Positions 33,046-41,631 of a stretch of 64,000 nt of DNA are shown one piece after another. The notes under the pieces were generated by a model that ran no database searches, was not told the origin of the DNA, and saw nothing but the letters and a program-made list of their open reading frames with translations. Every line of letters begins with the position of its first letter. Position 1 is the first letter of the stretch. Source of the DNA: Halorientalis persicus (GTDB taxonomy: Archaea > Halobacteriota > Halobacteria > Halobacteriales > Haloarculaceae); the NCBI RefSeq assembly GCF_900110215.1, contig NZ_FOCX01000005.1, forward strand, positions 1 through 64,000. Reading direction: 5' to 3'. The translations under genes were made by a program, and so were the position numbers.

Positions 33046-33855
33046 TTACTGGGTATCCTGTGCGACGACCAGCTGGAGGGCCTCGTCGGTCGGCTCGTCG
33101 TCGGGTGACAGGTACCCGGCGGCGAAGACGGTGTAGCCGGTCCCGCCGTTCAGCGAGAGGTCCTGATCCAGGACGACCTGGCCGTCGTCGTCCTCGTTGG
33201 CCGCCCGGACTTGGATCGTGTAGTCGTTGGCTTCGACGGTCGTCGAGCTGGTCTCGCCGTAGGCCACGTCGTCGAAGATGGCGGCCCCGGTCGCGTTCAC
33301 CGTCACGTCGACCGCGGGCGCGTCCGGGGCCGCGTGGACGAGTCGGACACGGGCCATGTTCCCGCCGGGACTCTCCCGGTCGTCTTCGAGGACCAGCGGC
33401 GAGAACGCTTCCCCGTCCTCGGCCAGTTCGCCGGCCGCCGCGATGGTGTAGTCGGCGGCGGCGAGTTCGAGGTCCTGCTCGAAGACGGACGTACTCATGT
33501 CGCCCGCGGCCGTGATCTCGACGGTGTGGGTCCCGGCCGAGAGTTCGAGGTAGCCGCTCACGTCGGTGAACGCCACGTCTTCGAGGACGGCCGACCCGTC
33601 CACATACACGTCTACGTTGGGCGCGTCCGGCGAGAGATGTGCCACCCGGACGTACGCGTTGCCGTCCATCTCTCCGTCCATCTCGCCCTCGGTCATCTCG
33701 TCGTCCATCTCCTCGGTCATCCCGCCGGTCTTGGTCATCCCGTCGGTCTCCGTGGGCGTGCCCCCGGAGTCACCGCCCTGGCTACACCCCGCCAGGCCGA
33801 CCGCGACTGTTCCACCCAGTGCTGCGAGTACGCGTCGCCGTGTTCTGTCTGCCAT
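33046..33855 (-). CDS. DUF4397-domain lipoprotein
   Basis: A 269-residue exported lipoprotein. A short twin-arginine-like stretch TRRRVLAALG and lipobox VGLAGC open the chain. A Met- and Asp/Glu-rich linker (about residues 38-66) follows, in which GEMDGEMDGN is one repeat-like part. Then come two DUF4397 beta domains, each starting with an AYVRVAHLSPDAP or ARVRLVHAAPDAP segment. DUF4397 domains are surface modules of unknown ligand. The methionine cluster is unusual for a halophile. Confidence 0.85.
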   Translation of the reverse strand: MADRTRRRVLAALGGTVAVGLAGCSQGGDSGGTPTETDGMTKTGGMTEEMDDEMTEGEMDGEMDGNAYVRVAHLSPDAPNVDVYVDGSAVLEDVAFTDVSGYLELSAGTHTVEITAAGDMSTSVFEQDLELAAADYTIAAAGELAEDGEAFSPLVLEDDRESPGGNMARVRLVHAAPDAPAVDVTVNATGAAIFDDVAYGETSSTTVEANDYTIQVRAANEDDDGQVVLDQDLSLNGGTGYTVFAAGYLSPDDEPTDEALQLVVAQDTQ

Positions 33856-33975
33856 CGTCAGGGTAGAGCGGAGACTCCCAAAAGGGGATTTGCCGGAAAC
33901 CCACCGCACTCTCACCCAAATTCGTGCAGAAACCGTCGGGAATCGGACAGCGGTGGCGGATACGGACCGTACGGA

Positions 33976-34278
33976 TCAGTCGAACGCCGACCAGGTGAGA
34001 ACGAGCAGTGCACCGAGTTCGAGGATCTGAACGAACATCATCGCGCGACCGGCGATGGGTGCGGCGCTGTTCAGAAGCGCCGCGACCTGTGGATCGAGGA
34101 CGTAGTAGTAGAAGGCCAGCGCGTTCTCCGCGAGCAGGAGGACGGCGAACAGCGAGAGCGCCAGGGCGTGCTTCGAGCGGAACTGCCGGTAGTTGCGGGC
34201 CCAGATCGCGAGCAAGGCCACGAGCAGGACCACGTTCAATGCGGTGGCGGCGCTCGCCGCCGTCATCCAGACTCCCAT
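33976..34278 (-). CDS. Small haloarchaeal membrane protein
   Basis: A 100-residue protein with three hydrophobic helices (residues about 9-27, 38-60 and 72-97). No catalytic motif is visible. It follows a winged-helix regulator gene in the same direction by about 55 bp, an arrangement common in haloarchaea for small regulator/membrane-protein pairs; its function is unknown. Confidence 0.75.
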   Translation of the reverse strand: MGVWMTAASAATALNVVLLVALLAIWARNYRQFRSKHALALSLFAVLLLAENALAFYYYVLDPQVAALLNSAAPIAGRAMMFVQILELGALLVLTWSAFD

Positions 34279-34332
34279 CTGTCCCTCCGTTCGTCGTGTC
34301 CGCGAATATAGTCTTTCCCAAATTCGGCCATA

Positions 34333-34608
34333 CTAGTCGACCTCCGCGATGATCTCTTCGATGGTGTCCCAGTGATGTCGTGCCCGGTCGGTCAGGAGGT
34401 AGACCGCACCGTAGTCGTCGCCGCTCTTCTCGACGACGCCGTTGTCGGTCAGCACGTCGAGGTGGTGGCGTACGGTCTTGTAGTCCAGGTCCAATTTTTC
34501 GGCCAACTGATTCGCGTTCCGCGGACGGGCCTCGATCGTCTGGAGGATGCGTGCCCGGTTCGCACCGCCACGCGTCCCAGTCAGCACGTACCACAGGACA
34601 CCCTCCAT
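34333..34608 (-). CDS. Winged-helix transcriptional regulator (ArsR-like)
   Basis: A 91-residue DNA-binding protein. The helix-turn-helix core reads ARILQTIEARPRNANQLAEKLDLDYKTVRHHLDVL, followed by the wing GVVEKSGDDYGAVYLLTD. No metal-binding cysteines are present, so it is not a classical metal sensor. A TATA-rich ATTATTAATTA near 34634-34644 sits just upstream; GTG 34614 is an alternative start. It probably controls itself and the downstream membrane protein. Confidence 0.85.
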   Translation of the reverse strand: MEGVLWYVLTGTRGGANRARILQTIEARPRNANQLAEKLDLDYKTVRHHLDVLTDNGVVEKSGDDYGAVYLLTDRARHHWDTIEEIIAEVD

Positions 34609-34682
34609 TCCCACGGAAAAAGCGCCCCCACGCTAATTAATAATACCGACACGCGTCCGGAGGCCGCCGTCGTGCAGTCCGG

Positions 34683-34967
34683 TCAGACCGTGAAGAGGTG
34701 CCCCTCGTCGGGCACGTCGAACAGGCCGATCCGCGCGCCCGCGTCGAGCCAGGCGTGGCCGTAGGAGAACGCGGCGAGCGCGTTGACTGGGTCGTCGTCG
34801 GCCCGGAAGTGGCGGCCGTCTTCGAGGTACGAGCGAGCCATCTCCTCACACTCGGCGGCGGCATCACCAAGCGGCGAGTCCGGCGGCACCGCGATCTCCG
34901 CGGCGTCGAGCGCTTCGGCGAGCAGGTCCTCGTAGCGGTCGGTCTTCTCGGCGAGATCGGCGGGCAT
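34683..34967 (-). CDS. DUF357 protein
   Basis: A 94-residue helical protein matching the archaeal DUF357 family, with ALAAFSYGHAWLDAGARIGLF as the conserved C-terminal helix pair. The function is unknown. It is divergent from trxB. Confidence 0.83.
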   Translation of the reverse strand: MPADLAEKTDRYEDLLAEALDAAEIAVPPDSPLGDAAAECEEMARSYLEDGRHFRADDDPVNALAAFSYGHAWLDAGARIGLFDVPDEGHLFTV

Positions 34968-35078
34968 ACGCCACCCATCTGTTCGTCCGGTCCTAAGCGT
35001 GTCGACGCGGCCACGAGTGCGATCCCGATTCGTGGGGGTGCTTGGCGGCTGTGTTCGAGCCGTACAGGACAGCGTAGG

Positions 35079-35086
35079 CTTAATAC
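35079..35086 (+). promoter_or_regulatory. TATA-like element of the thioredoxin reductase gene
   Basis: CTTAATAC is centred about 27 nt before ATG 35110, indicating a leaderless mRNA and excluding the longer upstream frame. Confidence 0.55.
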
Positions 35087-35109
35087 GCCACCGTCGACTA
35101 TCGTCTCAC

Positions 35110-36162
35110 ATGACTGACGAGGCCGTCGAACACCGGAGACTCATCATCACTGGCTCGGGTATCGCGGGCCTGAGCGCCGCGATCTACGCCGCTCGCTCGA
35201 ACAACGACCCGCTCGTGCTGGAAGGCGACGAGCCGGGTGGACAGCTCACGCTGACGACCGACGTGGCCAATTACCCCGGCTTCCCCGACGGGATCAGTGG
35301 CCCCGATCTGGTGAACAAGATGAAAGACCAGGCCACGCAGTTCGGGGCCGAGATCGACCACGGGATCGTCGAGTCGGTGCACGCGGACGACCGACCCTTC
35401 CGCGTCGAACTCCGTGACGGCACCGTCTATACCTGCGACGCGCTCATCGTCGCGTCGGGTGCCAGCGCCCGTACGCTGGGCATCCCCGGCGAGGACGACC
35501 TGATGGGCTTTGGCGTCTCGACCTGTGCGACCTGCGACGGTGCGTTCTTCCGCGGCGAGGATATGCTCGTCGTCGGCGGCGGCGACGCCGCGATGGAGGA
35601 AGCGAACTTCCTCACGAAGTTCGCCGACACGGTCTACATCGCCCACCGCCGCGAGGAGTTCCGCGCGGAAGATTACTGGGTCGACCGGATCGAGGAGAAA
35701 GTCGAGGAGGGCGACGTGGAGATCATGAAGAACACCGAGGCCGTCGAGATCCACGGCTCCGAGGAAGACGGCGTCGATCACGTCGATCTGGTCCGCCACC
35801 CCGAGGGCCACCCGACCGACAAACTCGACGATCCGGACACCGAGCAGATGCAACTGAACGTCGGCGCGGTCTTCCTCGCCATCGGCCACACGCCCAACAC
35901 CGACTACCTCGAAGGCACGGGTGTCGAGATGGACGACGCCGGATACCTCCAGACGCAGGGCGGCACAGGCGGTGGCCAGACGAAGACTGCCGTCGAAGGC
36001 ATCTTCGGGGCCGGCGACGTGGTCGACCACCACTACCAGCAGGCGGCGACGGCCGGCGGGATGGGCGTCAAGGCCGCGCTGGACGCCGACGACTACCTCG
36101 AAGAGGCGGTGACAGCCGAGGTCGCGGAGAGTGAGGAAGTCAGTGCGGAAGCCGACGATTGA
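35110..36162 (+). CDS. trxB: Thioredoxin-disulfide reductase
   Basis: FAD-dependent reductase that passes electrons from NAD(P)H to thioredoxin. The 350-residue protein shows the FAD-binding GSGIAGLSAA, the redox motif C139-AT-C142 in VSTCATCDGAFF, the nucleotide-binding VVGGGDAAMEEA, and the C-terminal FGAGDVVDHHYQQAATAGG. The C-terminal tail of about 30 residues is acidic. The nucleotide-binding arginines (HRREEFRAE) suggest NADPH use. Its stop codon directly abuts the stop of the convergent gene (TGATCA). Confidence 0.93.
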   Translation: MTDEAVEHRRLIITGSGIAGLSAAIYAARSNNDPLVLEGDEPGGQLTLTTDVANYPGFPDGISGPDLVNKMKDQATQFGAEIDHGIVESVHADDRPFRVELRDGTVYTCDALIVASGASARTLGIPGEDDLMGFGVSTCATCDGAFFRGEDMLVVGGGDAAMEEANFLTKFADTVYIAHRREEFRAEDYWVDRIEEKVEEGDVEIMKNTEAVEIHGSEEDGVDHVDLVRHPEGHPTDKLDDPDTEQMQLNVGAVFLAIGHTPNTDYLEGTGVEMDDAGYLQTQGGTGGGQTKTAVEGIFGAGDVVDHHYQQAATAGGMGVKAALDADDYLEEAVTAEVAESEEVSAEADD

Positions 36163-37164
36163 TCAGGCGGGATAGCGGAATCCTGCGACGATTCCGAGCA
36201 CGCCAGCGTAGACGGCGAACGCAGCAGTGAACAGCGGGGCGAAGGTGTACGGTCGCACCGGCGGCGCGACCCACAGTGCCGGGATCAGATAGAACAACCA
36301 GGCGGCGAGCATCCAGGCACCCAGTGCCCGTCTGGAGTCAGTCCGTTCGTGTTTGCTCCAGTGGACGCCAAGCAGCAGCCCCGAGAGTACGACGAGGCCG
36401 AGCAGATGAACCGCGACGAACGTCGCTGTGACGAGGGGAGCCAGCGCGGCGGCGACAGCGACCGCCGTCAGGGGGCCCGTGGCCCAGCTGTCGGGGCCGA
36501 AGACGAGGAATCCCTCCTCGTAGAGAACTGGACCGTACTCTGGGTCGGAGCCGTCCGGGACCGTCACCGTGAACTGCCTGTCGTCGGCGGCCACCTCGTA
36601 ACTGTGCAGGTCGACCGCGCTGTGGAACCCCGGATCGTTCGTGATCGTGGTTCCCGGCGGGCCGACGACCGTCAGCCGATCAACGTCGAGCAGCCACCCA
36701 GCACCGATTCCACCCTGGTAGAGATAGTCGACGCGAACGATACCACCGGGATACGTCGCACCAGCGTCCGGGTCGGTGAACCGGATCACGGCGGTGCCGG
36801 ACGCGTTCAGCGTCGCCGAGACGTTCCCGACGGACCCGGTTCGCTCGACCGGGAGTCCATTTCCGTGGTCGAGCGTGTCTTTCGCTACCCGGTCCAGAAG
36901 GGCCGGATTCTCGCGGAACTGTTCGACCGTCGAGTGGTTGGCGAGGCGGTTCCGGACGGTCCAGTGGGCCGCTCCCGCCTCGTCGATCCGAATCGTCGCC
37001 GTGCTCCAGTGGAGTGATCCGTTGCGGTCTCGGTCAGCGACCTCGCCGCCGAAAGCCGGTCCGCAGGCCGCACAGATCGGTCGAGGCTGGGGACTCGCGG
37101 CGGCGCTCGCCACAAGCGAGAGGCCGAGGAGGACCAGAGTGACAGCCAGTCGTGTCCGTCGCAC
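36163..37164 (-). CDS. Secreted/membrane protein, paralogue 2 of a tandem pair
   Basis: No named family recognised. With a GTG start at 37164 the protein has 333 residues: signal peptide (VRRTRLAVTLVLLGLSLVAS), a C-x-x-C just after it (ICAACG), an extracytoplasmic beta-rich domain with DVDRLTVVGPPGTTITND, then four C-terminal transmembrane helices. The same order, the C-x-x-C and the GP-S/P-GTT motif occur in the next gene, so the two arose by duplication. Frame upstream of the GTG is open but of shadow composition. The function is unknown. Confidence 0.75.
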   Translation of the reverse strand: MRRTRLAVTLVLLGLSLVASAAASPQPRPICAACGPAFGGEVADRDRNGSLHWSTATIRIDEAGAAHWTVRNRLANHSTVEQFRENPALLDRVAKDTLDHGNGLPVERTGSVGNVSATLNASGTAVIRFTDPDAGATYPGGIVRVDYLYQGGIGAGWLLDVDRLTVVGPPGTTITNDPGFHSAVDLHSYEVAADDRQFTVTVPDGSDPEYGPVLYEEGFLVFGPDSWATGPLTAVAVAAALAPLVTATFVAVHLLGLVVLSGLLLGVHWSKHERTDSRRALGAWMLAAWLFYLIPALWVAPPVRPYTFAPLFTAAFAVYAGVLGIVAGFRYPA

Positions 37165-37210
37165 GCTCGACGCTGGTCGACAGTGCGGTATATGTTTTCT
37201 GTAGCCTGAG

Positions 37211-38293
37211 CTATGTTTCGGCGGTGGCTGCCTCGGCTCGACTCCGGTCGTGGAGTACGCCATACCCGTACCAGCCGCCTGCTCCCACTGCGATAGCGAC
37301 CCCGACCCGGACGAGGTCGGGAAGCGGTCCCAGGGAGAGCCCGACCGGCCGGTAGACCAGCCCGAACAGCGAGAGCGTCGGCAGCAGGTACAGCGAAACC
37401 GCGACGCCGAGCCAGAGTGCCAGTGACTTCCGATCCAGCGACTCACCGCGGCGACGACGGAGCCAGAGGACGGTCCCCAGCGCGAGTGCGAGCGCGACGG
37501 CCCCGACGAGTTGCGTCGCCACCAGTCCGCCGAGGAACTGCGGTACCGTCACCGAGGCGATGGCGAACGTGGCGACTGTGCCGGCCCACTGCCCGGACGG
37601 CGCGAACGCGAGGAAGAACTGGTCGCCGGGCAGGGCCGGCGGATCGGTCACGTTCCCGGTCAGTGTGAGCGTTCGGCCGTCGACGGCCCCGTGGTCGCCG
37701 ACCGCGCTCTCGACATCGTTTGCCAGCGTCGTCCCGGACGGGCCGACGACCCGGAGCCGGTCCACGTCGACGAACCAACCGGTGTGGGGGCCGTCCGGGC
37801 GAAACTCGTCGACGAGGACGACGCCGCCCGGGGCCTGTCGCGCGACCGTCGGCTCCAGAAACCGGAACCGGATCGTGTCGTTCGCGACGGTGACCGACTG
37901 GAGGCGGATCTCCTCCGGTACGGTGTCGTCGGTGTGATCGGCCGCTTCGCTGGCGACCGTTCGTCTGAGGTCCCTGTGCCGGGAGAGAAACGACGGATCA
38001 CCGAAGGACTCGTTCGGGCCGGTGGTGTACCTGTCTGGCACTCGGTGCTCGAACTGGCTGGTGACGGTCCAGGTGGCACTGCCGTTGGGGTGGACCCGGA
38101 CGGTCGCGTTGCTGTGTGTCACGTCGAGGGCGATGTCGTAGCGATGGGCGTTCCACTCCAACCCCTCCTGGCAGGGGGCACAGACCGACTCCGGCGGCGG
38201 AGCCGCGGTGGCGGGGACCACCGCGAGCGCGGCGAGCGCGAGGAGGAGGGCCATCGCGCGGGGCGGGCGAACCACTGGTACGGCCGGCGACAC
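37211..38293 (-). CDS. Secreted/membrane protein, paralogue 1 of a tandem pair
   Basis: A 360-residue homologue of the downstream gene. Signal peptide to about residue 31, then VCAPCQ, an extracytoplasmic domain with VTVANDTIRFRFLEP, PGGVVLVDEF and DVDRLRVVGPSGTTLAND, then four membrane helices and a short basic/acidic tail. Start GTG 38293 keeps a basic n-region; ATG 38254 is an alternative. Gap to the downstream paralogue is 46 bp, so probably one transcript. The function is unknown. Confidence 0.75.
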   Translation of the reverse strand: MSPAVPVVRPPRAMALLLALAALAVVPATAAPPPESVCAPCQEGLEWNAHRYDIALDVTHSNATVRVHPNGSATWTVTSQFEHRVPDRYTTGPNESFGDPSFLSRHRDLRRTVASEAADHTDDTVPEEIRLQSVTVANDTIRFRFLEPTVARQAPGGVVLVDEFRPDGPHTGWFVDVDRLRVVGPSGTTLANDVESAVGDHGAVDGRTLTLTGNVTDPPALPGDQFFLAFAPSGQWAGTVATFAIASVTVPQFLGGLVATQLVGAVALALALGTVLWLRRRRGESLDRKSLALWLGVAVSLYLLPTLSLFGLVYRPVGLSLGPLPDLVRVGVAIAVGAGGWYGYGVLHDRSRAEAATAET

Positions 38294-38329
38294 GTCGGCG
38301 ACGGTGAAGTAGATTTCGGGGGTCGGGAT

Positions 38330-38467
38330 CTACACCTCGACGTCCGTGTCGCTGTTTCGGACACTCGCTTCGCCGTCGACTGTCCCCAGCGCGTCCGTAA
38401 TCTCGACGTAGAGCCAGCCCACCGTTATGAGCAGGGTCAACACGAGCAGGATGCCCGAGCCAATCAT
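38330..38467 (-). CDS. 45-residue single-helix membrane protein
   Basis: A short gene: MIGSGILLVLTLLITVGWLY forms one membrane helix, followed by an acidic 25-residue tail ending in TDVEV. A TATA-like sequence 27 nt upstream of the ATG and a normal stop support it as real. It precedes the paralogous pair in the same direction (36-bp gap) and may belong to the same transcript. No function known. Confidence 0.6.
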   Translation of the reverse strand: MIGSGILLVLTLLITVGWLYVEITDALGTVDGEASVRNSDTDVEV

Positions 38468-38470
38468 AGT

Positions 38471-38496
38471 TCGAAATTTCGAGCCCGCGGTAAATA
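38471..38496 (-). promoter_or_regulatory. Promoter and palindrome of the 45-residue protein gene
   Basis: On the minus strand TATTTA (38491-38496) is centred 27 nt before the ATG. Between them TCGAAATTTCGA (38471-38482) is a perfect 12-base palindrome overlapping the expected transcription start. Confidence 0.5.
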
Positions 38497-38619
38497 GCTC
38501 GCTAACAGGGATATTGAGGGCTACGTACCGAACAGAGCCGACAGTAGGGACAGTCGGGTGTTCCGCCCCGTCCTGCCGGACCCAACAGATGCTTTAGGCC
38601 GGTCTGCCAAGGGGGGTTC

Positions 38620-38910
38620 ATGGCAGATCAGGACACTGCGACGCTCACCATCGAGACCGAGGACGGAACCAGCGACGAACTCGAGATCCCGACGGGACTG
38701 CTGAATATGCTCCGCGAGGGCGAGGAGTCCGACCCCAAGATCGTCGGCGACATCGCCATGATCGGGCTGGCCCAGCGCATCCACGGCGCGATCCACCACG
38801 CGCAGGGAGAACCCGGCGAGGAAGTCGAGGCCGCCGAAGAAGTGACGATGGACCTGTTCGAGGAACGGTTCGGGCAAACCTTCGCCGACATGACCGGCCA
38901 CGACCACTGA
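38620..38910 (+). CDS. Conserved haloarchaeal hypothetical protein
   Basis: A 96-residue acidic soluble protein. The N-terminus looks like a small beta domain (TATLTIETEDGTSDELEI), followed by helices with GLAQRIHGAIHHAQ and a His-containing end GHDH. I recognise it as a haloarchaeal conserved type but know no function. It converges with the riboflavin-pathway reductase gene. Confidence 0.78.
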   Translation: MADQDTATLTIETEDGTSDELEIPTGLLNMLREGEESDPKIVGDIAMIGLAQRIHGAIHHAQGEPGEEVEAAEEVTMDLFEERFGQTFADMTGHDH

Positions 38911-38938
38911 TCGGCGACCGCCCGGCCGCGCTTTTCTC

Positions 38939-39601
38939 TCAGGGCACGTTCCACTCCAGCAGTGCGCCCGCGTCCAGTCGCTCGACCGATTGCAGTTCCA
39001 GTTCGGGAAACGCCTCGGTGAACCCGTCGCCGTCGGCCAGCGTCGGCGCGTCCCGGCCGCCGATGACCTTCGGGCCGACGAACACCGAGAGTTCGTCGAC
39101 CAGATCCGCCTGAAACAGCGAGAAGATGAGCTCGCCCCCACCCTCGACCATCAGTTGCTCGACGCCTTCGCCCTCCAGTTTTCCGAGCGCGGTCGTGAGG
39201 TTCACGCGGTCCTCGCCGGTGGCGAGGACGGTCGCGCCGGCCTCCTCCATCTGCTCGACGAAATCGGTCGGTGCGGCCTGACTGACCAGCAGATAGGTGT
39301 GGGCCGCGTCGTTCAGCACCGTGGCGTCCGGTGGCGTCCGGACGCGCGAGTCGGCCACGACGCGAGCAGGGTTCTCGGGGTCGCCGCGGTCCCGGCGGGC
39401 CTGCTTGCGCTCGTCGCTGTCGATGGTCAGCGACGGATCGTCGGCCAACACTGTCCCGACGCCGACCATGACCGCGTCGCTGTCGGCCCGCAACTGGTCG
39501 ACCCGGTCGAAGTCGTCGGGACCGCTGATCTCGATCTGTGTCCGCTCTCGCGAGGAGAGCTTACCGTCGACACTCATCGCCGCATTGACGACCACGCGCA
39601 T
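38939..39601 (-). CDS. Diaminohydroxyphosphoribosylaminopyrimidine-type reductase (riboflavin pathway)
   Basis: The archaeal/fungal type reductase (RIB7, RibD C-terminal domain) that reduces the ribose of 2,5-diamino-6-ribosylamino-pyrimidinone phosphate with NADPH. The 220-residue protein shows VVVNAAMSVDGKLSSRER at the start, DAVMVGVGTVLADDPSLT, and VEGGGELIFSLFQADLVDEL, all family marks. No other riboflavin gene is adjacent. It lies 73 bp downstream of the small gene of the NhaC operon. Confidence 0.92.
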   Translation of the reverse strand: MRVVVNAAMSVDGKLSSRERTQIEISGPDDFDRVDQLRADSDAVMVGVGTVLADDPSLTIDSDERKQARRDRGDPENPARVVADSRVRTPPDATVLNDAAHTYLLVSQAAPTDFVEQMEEAGATVLATGEDRVNLTTALGKLEGEGVEQLMVEGGGELIFSLFQADLVDELSVFVGPKVIGGRDAPTLADGDGFTEAFPELELQSVERLDAGALLEWNVP

Positions 39602-39673
39602 ACCTGCCGTTCCGAGGCGGGAGACAATTCGCTTACGGAACGACGGGGCGGTGACGATCGGATCGGGACCCGC

Positions 39674-39934
39674 TCAGAACGTCGCGGTCCCCAGCACGTC
39701 CAGCAGTTCCGCCTCGCCCCGGTGGGACTCGCCGTCGAAGGCGGTGACCCGAACGCGGACCTGCGTGTCCGCGGGGACGTGTTCGTCGAGTTCGAGCCGC
39801 GTGTCACCGATCCGGAGGACGCTGGTTCCGCCGTCGGTGTCGGTGACGTAGGCCACGAGTTCCGCGTCCGGTTCGAAAGTCGGCTTCCGCGCCCGGAACC
39901 GCCAGCCGGCCAGGAACTTCTCGAGGGAACTCAT
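39674..39934 (-). CDS. Small beta-barrel-like protein cotranslated with NhaC
   Basis: An 86-residue protein with alternating hydrophobic strands (LVAYVTDTDGGTSVLRIGDTRLELD, QVRVRVTAFD), suggesting a small OB- or TRAM-like barrel. Its ATG overlaps the antiporter stop by four bases. The function is unknown; recurrent company with a transporter would suggest a regulatory role, but that is speculative. Confidence 0.7.
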   Translation of the reverse strand: MSSLEKFLAGWRFRARKPTFEPDAELVAYVTDTDGGTSVLRIGDTRLELDEHVPADTQVRVRVTAFDGESHRGEAELLDVLGTATF

Positions 39935-41508
39935 ACGCGACCCACCTCCCCGGCCTCGCGGTCGGAGACGTACTCACGCCCGAAGCCGGTCCAGGCGGCG
40001 AACAGGAACATGGCGACCAGGAGCCAGCCGTGGAACACGTAGGGGACGACGGCGACGGGATTGACCATCATACTGGGCTCGAACCAGGCGTACTGGTCGG
40101 GGAGCCCCTGCATCGCGGCGACGCCGACCAGGACGCCCCCGGCCCAGGGGAAGATGTAGCCCAGCGCGGAGGTGTTGGCGTCGAGGATGTTCGCCCGGCG
40201 GTAGCCGTTGATGTTGAACCGACGGCCGATAGTCGAGATGTACGGCGCGATGGCGATCTCGGCCGCTGTGTTGATCGTGATCATCGCGTTGACTGCGGCG
40301 GTTCCGAGGACCATCGTGGTCTCGGCGCGGGTGACCGTCGTGGCGACCCGGGAGAGCAGCCACTCCTGGAGTGCGGCGAAGCCGCCGCCCCGGATCATGA
40401 TGCGCGCGCCGGCGACGATCAGCAGCGTGAGAACGATCAGCGGGAAGAAGCCCTCGGCCCCGCTGTAGAGGCTCCCGGCGACACCGGGCGACTCGCCCGA
40501 GCCCGCGATCTCGACGATGGGGAGCCACGAGACTGCCTCGGCCACGCCCGAGCGGGCCGGCGCACGGAACAGGAGCATCTCCGCGGGGCCGGCCAGCTCG
40601 AACAGCAGGTTGAACGCGACCGCGACGATCAGCCCCCACGAGATGGCCTCGACGATGTGCCGGCCCCGGACGGCCGTGGCGATGACCACGCCCATCGAGA
40701 CCAGGTGCAGGAGGCCAGCGGGGTTGGCGCTATCGACGAAGATCTCGCGGGCCTGCCCCGCGACCTCGATCCCGGGCATCAGGTTGCCGGCGACGACGTA
40801 GGCGACGAACGCGATCATCGCCGGGACGATGGCGTACTTGAACCGGGAGGCGACGACGCCCCCGATGTCCGCGTCCTGGGTGACGGCGCTGACGATGGTG
40901 GTGTCGCTGACGGGCGCGAGGTTGTCGCCGAACACCGCCCCCGAGAGGATCGCGCCGAACACGAGGACGGGGTTCGCGCCGAGCAGGACGCCGGCGGGGA
41001 AAAAGAGGGTCGTGAAGGCGACGGCGGTCCCGTAGCCGGTGCCGATGCCGGTCGCCAGCAACGCCGCGAGGATGAAGGTCGCGGCGGGGAACAGCGCGGC
41101 TCCCACGTCGAGCGCGGTGGCGGCCCACACGAGGCCGTCGACGAACCCACCGGCCTGCAGGGTCGAGGCGAACATCCCCGCCCACAGCCAGGCGACGATT
41201 GCCGTCGCGGCGACGCGCTGTGTCATCCCCTCGAAGATCGTGTTTGCGTAGCTCTTCCAGTCCCCGCGCACGAACAACATCCCCACGATGAGCGAGACGA
41301 GCATCCCGATCACGAGACCGGTCGTGTCGGAGATGCCGAACAGGCCGCTCTGGACGATCGCCCAGACGATGAACAGGCCGATCGGGAGCGCACTGACCCC
41401 TTTGCCACCGTAGAACTCGATGGCGGGGTCGTCCTGCTGGGCCATCTCCGCCAACTCGGCCTCGAACGGTTCTTCACCGGGGTCGCCGTCGTCGTCTCTC
41501 CGTGCCAT
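39931..41508 (-). CDS. nhaC: Na+/H+ antiporter, NhaC family
   Basis: Exchanges sodium for protons across the cell membrane, essential for salt balance. The 525-residue protein begins with an acidic cytoplasmic leader of about 35 residues, then has about twelve membrane helices. GAVFGDNLAPVSDTTIVSA is the highly conserved NhaC motif, and TGIGTGYGTAVA and ANILDANTSALGYIFPW are further transport-domain segments. It is divergent from rpa1. Confidence 0.9.
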   Translation of the reverse strand: MARRDDDGDPGEEPFEAELAEMAQQDDPAIEFYGGKGVSALPIGLFIVWAIVQSGLFGISDTTGLVIGMLVSLIVGMLFVRGDWKSYANTIFEGMTQRVAATAIVAWLWAGMFASTLQAGGFVDGLVWAATALDVGAALFPAATFILAALLATGIGTGYGTAVAFTTLFFPAGVLLGANPVLVFGAILSGAVFGDNLAPVSDTTIVSAVTQDADIGGVVASRFKYAIVPAMIAFVAYVVAGNLMPGIEVAGQAREIFVDSANPAGLLHLVSMGVVIATAVRGRHIVEAISWGLIVAVAFNLLFELAGPAEMLLFRAPARSGVAEAVSWLPIVEIAGSGESPGVAGSLYSGAEGFFPLIVLTLLIVAGARIMIRGGGFAALQEWLLSRVATTVTRAETTMVLGTAAVNAMITINTAAEIAIAPYISTIGRRFNINGYRRANILDANTSALGYIFPWAGGVLVGVAAMQGLPDQYAWFEPSMMVNPVAVVPYVFHGWLLVAMFLFAAWTGFGREYVSDREAGEVGRV

Positions 41509-41601
41509 CGGGGGTCGTTCTCCCACCACCGATACAAGCTTGGCGGTCGGGACGGCACCGACGGCGGCGGGCGACTCCCGGACCGACCTGGCACGCCACG
41601 A

Positions 41602-41608
41602 TTTTTAT
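41602..41608 (+). promoter_or_regulatory. TATA box of the rpa1 operon
   Basis: TTTTTAT is centred about 27 nt before ATG 41632, giving a leaderless rpa1 mRNA. Confidence 0.6.
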
Positions 41609-41631
41609 CCCACCCTCCCGAACGGGCGGGC

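Noticed and set aside
36163-37446. 427-residue version of the second paralogue
   Set aside because: The first 94 residues are shadow sequence of the upstream paralogue; a GTG at 37164 begins a proper signal peptide.
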